DNA of 64,000 nt. Source: B30-G6 sp963701385 (GTDB taxonomy: Bacteria > Desulfobacterota > Desulfobacteria > Desulfobacterales > B30-G6). The DNA lies in the NCBI GenBank assembly GCA_963701385.1, contig CAVOZW010000027.1, positions 124,001-188,000 on the forward strand, given 5' to 3'. The stretch's first letter is position 1; each line of letters opens with the position of its first letter. Under the pieces are notes generated by a model, which was not told where the DNA came from, did not search any database, and saw only the letters and a list, made by a program, of their open reading frames with translations. This document shows positions 1 to 7,800 of the stretch, piece by piece. The translations under genes and the position numbers were made by a program.

Positions 1-65
1 CGATGGATGGTGATGCCCAAGTGGTTTCAATGGGGTATAAAAGGCAATGCGCATGGAATTACAGC

Positions 66-109
66 GTTTGTTGAGTTAATTGCGTTCGTTGGGTTTGTTG
101 GGTTGTTTT
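66..109. repeat. GTT-rich low-complexity tract at the left edge
   Basis: The first 134 bases hold no gene that I can see. Within them is a GTT-rich tract whose end (93-109) is identical over 17 nt to the reverse complement of 34205-34221 in another intergenic spacer. It is probably intergenic filler or an eroded repeat. Confidence 0.4.
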
Positions 110-134
110 CAGCCTTTAAAGCGCTTGTCGCTTG

Positions 135-1398
135 CTACTTCAGTCTCAATGCCGGCACTTCTTTACGATAAATCGAAAACAGGTTCTGGGTGAGCGCACG
201 GTTGTTAAATGCCTGTTGGACCCGCTCCCGCCCTGAAAGAATAACCCGCTCCCGGAGTTCGATATCCGTGAGGATACGCAGCATAGCACTCGCCATTTGC
301 CCATCGTTGCCGGGTTCGACCAGCAGGCCGGTCTTGCCATTTTCAATCAATTCAGGGATAGCGGATAACCGTGTTCCCACCACCGGCAGACCCATGGCCA
401 AGCTCTCCACAAAAACATTCGGGATGCCGTCCCGATCACCATTGGCGGCCTGCTCGCATCCCAGAACAAATAGATCCGATTTGCGGTAAAAATCCAGCAC
501 CTGTTCGTGGGCCAGCGTGCCGACCCATTGGCACGAACGCTGAAAGACCGAGATCGACAATCAAGGTCAAGAGTTTATCCCGATCATCTCCGTCCCCGAT
601 GAGTGTGTGCTGGAAATCGACACCCTTGTGCTGCAACTTTTGCAGCGCCCGGTAAACCGTGCGGAGGCCCTTTTTGGGCACCAGGCGCGCCACCGTTACA
701 AAATGATACGGCGGCATCGGTTTCATGCGGGCATGCCCCCCGGAAAAAAGGTCCAGATCAATACCATGATACATTCGGTGCAGGGAAACCTTGTCATTGC
801 CTGCCAGTATCGAAAGATGACGACGATTGTACTCCGTACAGGTGATGACAAAACGGGCTTTGGTCATTTTTTCCTTCAGTTGCAATGGATTCGAGGTGTA
901 GATGTCTTTGGCGTGCCCCGTAAAGCTGAATTGAAGCCCACTCAACTGACTCGCGAACAGGGCGACCGAGGACGGCGAGTGTGCAAAATGTGCGTGAAAG
1001 TGAACCACATGGCTTCCCGGCAGCAACTTCTGAACCAGGTAGCCGGCCTGAAGCAAGTGCTTGATGGTGGCCGATTTGTGCGTTCGCAAAAATCTTTTGA
1101 ACGCCACCAGAATGGCGCGCCAATAAGAGCCGGGCCTCCTCGTGGCTAGAACAAGATTGTAAAACAAGAGCTGTGGCAATGCTTCAAGGATGGACTGGGG
1201 CAGGTAATCCACCCTGGCGCTAATCTGCTGGACGCTTTTATGAGCAAAAGACTCCCGGGGGTGACGCATGGAAAAGATATGGATGGGAAGCCCCTGTTGT
1301 TCCAGCAACAGAATCTCGTTGGATATGAAACTTTCCGAAATTCTAGGATAACCCTTGAGAATCATGCCGAGGACAGGTTTCTTCGACTGCATGTTCAT
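135..1398 (-). pseudogene. Family 4-like glycosyltransferase, interrupted by a frameshift
   Basis: This is a GT-B glycosyltransferase of about 420 residues, split between two frames. The first frame (436-1398) gives the N-terminal acceptor domain, with the HFHAHFAHSPSS segment, then VARLVPKKG at the start of the donor domain. The second frame (135-560) supplies the rest: the EQVLDFYRKSDLFVL stretch, the donor-site segment GIPNVFVESLAMGLPVVGT and PELIENGKTGLLVEPG. The frames overlap, and the natural join lies near 545-560. Such enzymes transfer a sugar from a nucleotide sugar to a growing surface polysaccharide at the inner membrane. The start overlaps the stop of the upstream acetyltransferase by 4 bases, so the genes are translationally coupled. 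One indel explains the break. It may be a real recent mutation or a sequencing error, since no other decay is visible. The sugar specificity is unknown. Confidence 0.8.
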
Positions 1399-1970
1399 GG
1401 CGTGTTCCCGGCCTTCTCAGGCAATCGGAATCTTGATTGGCGAAGGGTCGTTTCGATGACTGCCTGCGCCATTTCCTTTCTGTCACCTACCTTTCTGGCA
1501 GGGTTGCCCGCCCAAATCTCGAAAGGACCCGGATTTTTTGTCAGTACCGAACCTGCACCCAGCACAAACCCATCCGGCAGATGCGTTGCTTGATACAAAA
1601 TTATCGAACCGTCATGAATCCATACATCGGACCCGATTTCTTTATCCTGCCACAACACCCCCAGATCGTTCTCCAACAGCGCCAGCGGTTGCTTTCCCAA
1701 ATGAATCGTGTCGTGGGTGTAGATCCGTACCCGCGGTCCTATATTGCACCACGGACCTATCCGGATAGACCCGGTACAGTCCAATATGGAAAATGGACTG
1801 ATGACCAGATTCGTTTCCAGGCCGGGCGTTTTATATACCTGTGCTGATACAATCAGCCGCCCCTTGTGAACATGTTTGTGCGGATACCTCACCGCCTTTT
1901 TTAGCGCCCCCATCAATTGGTCTCTGGTCATGGTGGCGGCATCCGGTTTTATCTTCTGCCTATGCTTCAT
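1395..1970 (-). CDS. Left-handed beta-helix (hexapeptide) acetyltransferase
   Basis: This 191-residue protein belongs to the hexapeptide-repeat acyltransferases (WcaF / maltose acetyltransferase-like), which move an acetyl group from acetyl-CoA to a sugar hydroxyl. Repeats start near residue 55 (ISPFSILDCTGSIRIGPW, then IGPRVRIYTHD) and resume after an insertion (IGSDVWIHDGSIIL, then LGAGSVLTKN). The closing segment IWAGNPARKVGDRK is the usual end of the coil and part of the CoA site. The usual catalytic His is probably in YTHDTIH. An AAGGA ribosome site lies just before the ATG. It sits directly upstream of, and overlaps, the broken glycosyltransferase, so it probably decorates a capsule, O-antigen or exopolysaccharide. 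The exact acceptor cannot be read from the sequence. Confidence 0.82.
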   Translation of the reverse strand: MKHRQKIKPDAATMTRDQLMGALKKAVRYPHKHVHKGRLIVSAQVYKTPGLETNLVISPFSILDCTGSIRIGPWCNIGPRVRIYTHDTIHLGKQPLALLENDLGVLWQDKEIGSDVWIHDGSIILYQATHLPDGFVLGAGSVLTKNPGPFEIWAGNPARKVGDRKEMAQAVIETTLRQSRFRLPEKAGNTP

Positions 1971-2001
1971 ATAATCCTTTTACCGGTAATCCATGAGCGA
2001 G

Positions 2002-2976
2002 TTAAGGCTTAGTGCGTAGCACTTGCCCCGCCGTATAAAAACGAAAAAATTGCTTCATGATAAATACCACCGTTTCTCTGTCGACGTGGAAATTTTCCTT
2101 GCCCTTTGCAAAATAGATTCGTCCCATAAGCATCCGGTAGATGGTTGCCATTTCAAACGCTGGAAAGTAATGCACATTCTCATGCCGGGAAACAAATTCA
2201 TCCGCCACTGCACGTAGGGTGGACTTGGAGTTACAGCTGGCACTGATCACGTCCAGGTCCTGTCGAAACGTTGCCCAGAGATGTACCGGCGAGACCGTGA
2301 CAAGAAGCTGACAATCAGGATTGTGCCGTGACATCAAGGCATGGATCCTTTCCAGGTTTTTCAGGTTCTCGGCGTAACGACTGACCCGGAACCGATAGCG
2401 CCCTATGCTGCCGCCTTCCTTTACATAAGGGCCGGAAGGGAGACAGATGACGGCGCCATCCATCGTGTCCTCCCATATCTCCGTGAGCCCTAATGTCAGG
2501 ATGAGAACCCGGGCGCTTCTCAGCGCGCGTCGGCTGCAGATGACATGCTGGCTAAAATCTTTTTCCGCCTCCGCAATGCTATCATATAGAATAATCCGGC
2601 GATACGGATCCTGAATCTTGCCTGATTCAGGCGCCGTCCACCAGCGAAGGTCCGGCGTGAAGGAGGCAAACGTATACTCGAATATCTGCCGCATGGTGAA
2701 TGTATTGTAGGTTCTTTCCCAGGCCGCACTGGCATGAACCGATGCCGGGTGATCCACCTCTTCCAAAATATAGGCATACCCCTCCTTGAGCAGCGATTTG
2801 CGAATCTCTCTCGCAAAACAGGAGCCCATGGAAGCAACGGGGGTTTCCGGTGTAATGGTTAAACCTGTTTGGACGGGAAAGGGATACAGACCGTCAGGGG
2901 GTGGGTTGTCATAGCTGCCGGGCCAAACCTGCCATTGTTCAAATGTGTGAACCGGATGAAGCTCTGATTTTGCCAT
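2002..2976 (-). CDS. GSCFA-domain protein
   Basis: This 324-residue protein carries the family signature near residue 51 (ASMGSCFAREIRKSL). It continues with the segments typical of GSCFA proteins: the tyrosine-rich YNTFTMRQIFEY, LILTLGLTEIWED, a TVSPVHLW segment, and a C-terminal YFPAFEMATI. The family is distantly related to SGNH esterases, with Ser in the GSCFA box as the likely nucleophile and the PVH segment as a candidate His. It is often found in polysaccharide or lipid modification loci, which agrees with the adjoining acetyltransferase and glycosyltransferase on the same strand. The substrate is unknown, and a role as an O-acyl hydrolase or transferase is inference. A weak AGGGAT ribosome site precedes the ATG. 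Confidence 0.8.
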   Translation of the reverse strand: MAKSELHPVHTFEQWQVWPGSYDNPPPDGLYPFPVQTGLTITPETPVASMGSCFAREIRKSLLKEGYAYILEEVDHPASVHASAAWERTYNTFTMRQIFEYTFASFTPDLRWWTAPESGKIQDPYRRIILYDSIAEAEKDFSQHVICSRRALRSARVLILTLGLTEIWEDTMDGAVICLPSGPYVKEGGSIGRYRFRVSRYAENLKNLERIHALMSRHNPDCQLLVTVSPVHLWATFRQDLDVISASCNSKSTLRAVADEFVSRHENVHYFPAFEMATIYRMLMGRIYFAKGKENFHVDRETVVFIMKQFFRFYTAGQVLRTKP

Positions 2977-3230
2977 GAAGATATCCCTGATGGTTCTACA
3001 AAACGCGATGTCGTCGCTTGGTGATGGAAGACGTGCCGATCTTGGGCTGGTTTTCCCGTCCGTTTTCCCACAGACCGAAATAGTATCTATCAGGATCGCA
3101 CGTTAGCACACTCGCGTCAGATGGAAAAGTCACTTTTATTCTGTTCTCAAAAGCGAGAAAATCTGCTAAAAGCAAAATAAACCCATTTCAAAATAGAATC
3201 TTGGTTCAATGGCAAACAACCCTGTGAAAA

Positions 3231-3935
3231 ATGATGCATCAAACCAAAACAACCGGGCAACAGGCGAATTCATCTTTTGGTCGTATGGAGCGTCAGGTGG
3301 TGCTGCCGCTTGGAAAGTCGATCGAAATCGCCTATAAGAGCATCCGTGTTCGCTTTGTCCGATCCATGATAACCACCATCAGCCTGGTTCTGGCGGTGGC
3401 ATTTTTGAGCTATACCAATGTCAGTATCGATGTTGTCAACGGCCTCCTGGCCACTGGGGATGATGATATACGGCAGCAGGTAACCCTCTCGGGCTATGAC
3501 GTGCGGCCCACAGAAAACCAGGTCGAAAACACACCCAAGCAAAGATGGATCGTTTTTCTATCCTTGCTGGTGTGTGTTGTGGGGATCGTCAATGCCCAAC
3601 TCATGTCGGTGACCGAACGGTTCAGGGAAATCGGTACCATGAAATGCCTCGGCGCTCTGGACCGTTTCATCCTGAGGCTGTTTCTCCTGGAAGCCGCCAT
3701 GCAGGGCCTGGTGGGTGCAGGTCTCGGTGCCCTCCTGGGTGCACTCTTTTCCCTCGCATCCGGCGTCGTTCAATATGGCGGCCTTGCTTTTTTAAGTGTC
3801 GAATGGGGGGATCTGCTCGGATCCATGGGCCTGGCAATCGGGGTCGGTTGCCTCTTGAGCCTCGCAGGCGTTCTCTACCCCGCCCTGATGGCGGCAAGGA
3901 TGCTGCCGGTTGAAGCGATGAGGGTGGAAGAATAA
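3231..3935 (+). CDS. Short FtsX/MacB-type ABC permease lacking the extracytoplasmic domain
   Basis: This 234-residue inner-membrane protein has the FtsX core: a first membrane segment after SIRVRFVRSMITTISLVLAV (around 35-65), then only about 40 residues where relatives have a MacB-like periplasmic domain of 150-250 residues, then three membrane segments with the FtsX signature ERFREIGTMKCLGA (around 128-141) and the ending YPALMAARMLPVEAMR. It reads like an FtsX protein with its external domain removed, but the frame is open and no scar is visible. The LolD-type ATPase and the M28-FtsX fusion follow in the same direction, so it may be the second half-permease of a heteromeric transporter in which the giant protein supplies the external part. 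The start is uncertain: ATG at 3231 lacks a clear ribosome site, and Met19 is an alternative. Confidence 0.75.
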   Translation: MMHQTKTTGQQANSSFGRMERQVVLPLGKSIEIAYKSIRVRFVRSMITTISLVLAVAFLSYTNVSIDVVNGLLATGDDDIRQQVTLSGYDVRPTENQVENTPKQRWIVFLSLLVCVVGIVNAQLMSVTERFREIGTMKCLGALDRFILRLFLLEAAMQGLVGAGLGALLGALFSLASGVVQYGGLAFLSVEWGDLLGSMGLAIGVGCLLSLAGVLYPALMAARMLPVEAMRVEE

Positions 3936-3944
3936 AATGAAACC

Positions 3945-4035
3945 CCCGCAGCAAGCTGCGGGTATCAAGGCGCAATTCGCCGAAGCCATTCATTCCTGCA
4001 GCAAGCTGCAGGGTATTCCGACGAAGTCGAATCAA
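3945..4035. repeat. Pair of REP-like palindromic units
   Basis: Two similar units lie between the permease and ATPase genes. The stems are CCCGCAGC-AA-GCTGCGGG (3945-3962) and CCTGCAGC-AA-GCTGCAGG (3995-4012). The one position that differs between the left arms (C/T) is matched by a compensating change (G/A) in the right arms. Each stem is followed by GTAT-like bases and a second small stem (GGCG-caatt-CGCC, and CGAC-gaa-GTCG). The conserved pairing with changed sequence suggests selection on folded RNA or DNA, as in REP elements. Confidence 0.7.
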
Positions 4036-4046
4036 GGTGGTCATTT

Positions 4047-4781
4047 ATGGCAGTCAATAGCAGCATCGTTCGGGTTTCCAAGGTCACGAAAACCTTTCTG
4101 CTCGGCAAAATCGAGGTTCAAGCGCTCAAGGGCGTGGACCTGGAAATTGCCTCCGGAAAATACATATCGATCATGGGACCTTCCGGATCAGGAAAGAGTA
4201 CCTTGTTCAATATGATAGGCGGCTTGGACAAACCCACCTCCGGTAAGGTCTTCATTGACGAGGTCGATATCGCTCAGTTGGATGCCTATGAACTGGCTTG
4301 GCTTCGATGTCGTAAGATTGGCTACATTTTCCAGACATTCAATATCATTCAGGTCATGACCGCCCTTGAAAATGTGACCCTGCCGATGATCTTTGCCGGT
4401 ATGCCCAACGAAGCCGCCGTTGAAAAAGGTGTGGAATTGATGAATCTGGTGGGCCTGGGAGATCGGTTCAACCACAAGCCCTTTGAATTGTCGGGAGGAC
4501 AACAACAGCGCGTTGCCATTGCGCGTGCGTTGGCCAACGATCCAGCCATCATTCTAGCAGATGAACCCACCGGTAATCTTGACCTGACCACCGGCGAGGA
4601 AATCATCTCTTTGTTGAAACGCTTGAGCGTCGAACGCGGTGTCACGATTATTTCCGCCACGCACGATTTTAAAATGCTGAACGTCTCGGATCAGGTCATA
4701 TGGATCCGGGATGGTCGTATCGACAAAATAGAGGAACGCGACGAACTGTCCATATCTATCGGCACAATCGGCACACGATAA
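4047..4781 (+). CDS. LolD/MacB-type ABC transporter ATPase
   Basis: This 244-residue cytoplasmic ATPase powers an FtsX-type (type VII, MacB/LolCDE-like) ABC system. The Walker A is GPSGSGKST near residue 46, the Q-loop is YIFQTFNI, the signature is LSGGQQQRVAIARAL, the Walker B is ILADEPTGNLD, and the switch His is in ISATHDFKML. The LolD family hallmark is the DEPTGNLD box. The domain takes up almost the whole protein, with a slightly long C-terminal tail. It lies between the short permease and the M28-FtsX fusion on the same strand, so these probably form one complex. MacB-like machines usually transmit ATP-driven motion to an extracytoplasmic domain instead of pumping a substrate through the membrane. 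Confidence 0.9.
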   Translation: MAVNSSIVRVSKVTKTFLLGKIEVQALKGVDLEIASGKYISIMGPSGSGKSTLFNMIGGLDKPTSGKVFIDEVDIAQLDAYELAWLRCRKIGYIFQTFNIIQVMTALENVTLPMIFAGMPNEAAVEKGVELMNLVGLGDRFNHKPFELSGGQQQRVAIARALANDPAIILADEPTGNLDLTTGEEIISLLKRLSVERGVTIISATHDFKMLNVSDQVIWIRDGRIDKIEERDELSISIGTIGTR

Positions 4782-4860
4782 AAACCTTTGAAAATATTTC
4801 TAAAACCAATATGCTTAACATTTGAAACGCTCACCTTCGTTACTGATATATCTGGGCACG

Positions 4861-7800
4861 ATGTCAGAGCGTCGTCATTTTATGAGCCGGAAAAAATCCC
4901 ATCAGATCGCGGGCACGTATCGCTGCGCGTCACGTATTCGGCCGGGTGCTGCCGGGCCGTTGGGGGGCTTTCTTTCGACCCTGACGATCGCATTCATTTT
5001 GAGCCTTATCGGGTGTCCATTCATAGGTGAGGGTTTGGCTGCCACCGCCCCCGTGGACCAGGATCAGTTTATACAAGACATTCAGGTATTATCTGCAGTA
5101 CAGGACAGAAGTACGGGGACGTCCGGCAATGCAACGGCCGCCGCTTACATCAAGAAGCGTCTGTCTGGAATGGGCTTCGATATCATCGGCTCTCAACGGT
5201 TTGCCGTTCCGGTAATACATCATCGGGATAGCAGGCTCAAGACATCCGACACCAGCCCATCGATTTCAATCCTGCCATATATAGGAAATGCCGTAGTGCC
5301 CCAAACCATACCTGCCCCCGGGATCAAAGCGCCTCTGGTCTACGCCGGTGCGGGCGAACCTCAGGCATATAATGGAAAGCAGGTCGAGGGCGCGGTTGTC
5401 CTGATGGAGCTCGATTCGGGCAGAAACTGGGAATATGCCGCTACAATGGGCGCCCACGCAATCATTTACGTGGATCGTGGGAATTCCCCCAACAGCCTTT
5501 TTAAAGACAAGTTTGAGCTTTCTCCGATTCAATTTCCGCGGTTCTGGATGCCCTTTGAACAAGCAAGAAACCTCTTCGGGCTCTTTGAAAATCCGGACGT
5601 GGCCCGGGTAGCGGATCAGGTCACCCTGACATCGGATATCCGCTGGCAAGAAGAAACGGCGCAAAATATTTACTGCCTGATTCCCGGTGTGGACCCGGAG
5701 CTTCAACGTGAGATGGTCATGCTCGAGGCTTTCTACGACAGCTCAGTCAACGTGGCCGGTCGATCTCCGGGTGCCGACGAAGCCTGCAGTGTGGCGACAC
5801 TACTCAAATTTGCCGGGATCCTCAAAAAAAACCCACCCAAAAAATCGGTGCTGCTAGTCGCCAGTGCGGGCCATGCGCAAACCCTAGCGGGCATGCGGGA
5901 GTTTGTTTGGGGCCTATCTGAAAGATCCAAGACCGTCAAGCAATTGAAAAGGAACCTCACATCACGGATTGACGATACACGCAAGATCATCGATGGCTTA
6001 GCGACCCTGTCTTTTGCAAAAAAGATTTTCCCGGATCCCGGGGTCATGGCCCTACTCGATGACACCCTAAAAGAGAGACTCAAAACCGAAGCTGACAGTG
6101 TCTCCCGTCAACTCATGCGCTTACGGTTGGAGACGGAAACGCATGCTGACTCGGAGACCATCAAGAAGCTGGCGGATCTTCGCCAGTTATTGCGGCGCCT
6201 GACCTGGCGAACGTCTTATGAGGGTGGGAACCCAACCGAGGAAGAAATAAAACTGCTCGAGCAGATTGTCGACAGGGCGGCCGATGACCAGAAAGCCGTA
6301 TTGATGGATATTGAACAACAATTTGAATTTATCGAAGATGTGGACCTCCTCCGCAGGCATACCAGAGAGTATGACTTGGCCGCATCCATATCCCTGCATC
6401 TTTCAAGCCATGGCACCGGCTTTGGCGCGTTCAACTTTGGATGGCTGTATCCGTTCAGACCAAGAATCAACCGTGTGTCCAGTTACAGCAGCTTGGATGA
6501 AGCCCTGCGGCAGGCAGCCGAAACAACGCAACAGGCGCTGGGCGTTACAGATTTTTTTAAGGACACCCTGCGCCCCAGCAGACAGGGGTCATGGAAAAAT
6601 TTTTTTGTTGATCAGCCCCCCTTGGGTGGCGAGGTTGCGGCCCTGGCCGGATATCATGGTTTAAGCCTGGTGACGACACACGATGCAAGAGCCTTTTGGG
6701 GAACCGCATATGACACCCTGGAAAACCTGGATCGTCCATATGCAGTAATGCAGGCCAGTATTGTCTGCAACATCATGCAGCAACTAACGCAGGACGCCCA
6801 GCTGCACGAGGACAGTTATCCCAGAAAAGGCTTTTCCACCTTGACCGGCAGCGCAAAATTTCTGCGGCACGGAGAACTTTTTGCTGACCAGCCGGCGCCG
6901 GGTACCGTGCTGCTTGCCTACCAGGGGCCAGCAAGATTCTATACAATGGTGGATCAGAGCGGTTCATTTTTTCTCAAGGGTGTCACTGACAGCAAGCATA
7001 GTTTTCACAAGGTCATTTTAGAAGGATACAAGTTCGATACTCACAGCGGTTCTATCGACTGGACCATCGACAAACAACAGACTGACAAGGATGCCTACCG
7101 TGTCAAAATGCGTCGTCTTTCAATGGAAACCGATTTGAAGATGTTCGCCTCTAAGGGTATCACCCTGTTCAATCTGCTTGAGCCGAGAACCTTTCGATAT
7201 CTGACCAAGAGCCAGGTGCTGGACGGTCGTCGTGAAGCAGAACCGGTTCGATACTTCTACAGCCGACTCGATACCTGGGCGTCCGACATTTCAACCATTT
7301 TTCTCGAATCCGGGACACCGCTAAAGTTGACCCTTTCTGATTCCGCCCTGAATAAAAAACTGATTCTACTAAACAATTCTCCCCAAAACCCACAGGGACT
7401 AGGTTACAAAGTCGACGACTGGCCCGTATTGCATCGTACCGAATATCGTGTCGCCCGTGACATGTGGACCTTGCTGGTACCTCGCATAAACAATCTTAAA
7501 AAAAGCGGTATCTTCAATGAGCGTATTCAACAGTTGCAGGACGACGGGCTCACAGCCTTGAATCAGGCGCAAAACGCATGGGAAAATAAGCGCTACGATC
7601 ATTTTTTTGAAGCCGCATCCAGATCCTGGGCACTGGCAAGCCGCGTATACGACGACGTTGAAAAAACACAGAAAGACGTGCTCTATGGCGTGTTGTTCTA
7701 CATCGCCCTGTTTGTTCCCTTCTCGTTCTGCCTTGAAAGGCTTCTCTTTTCCTACACCAACATTTACAAACGCATTATCGCTTTCAGCGTGATCCTTATC

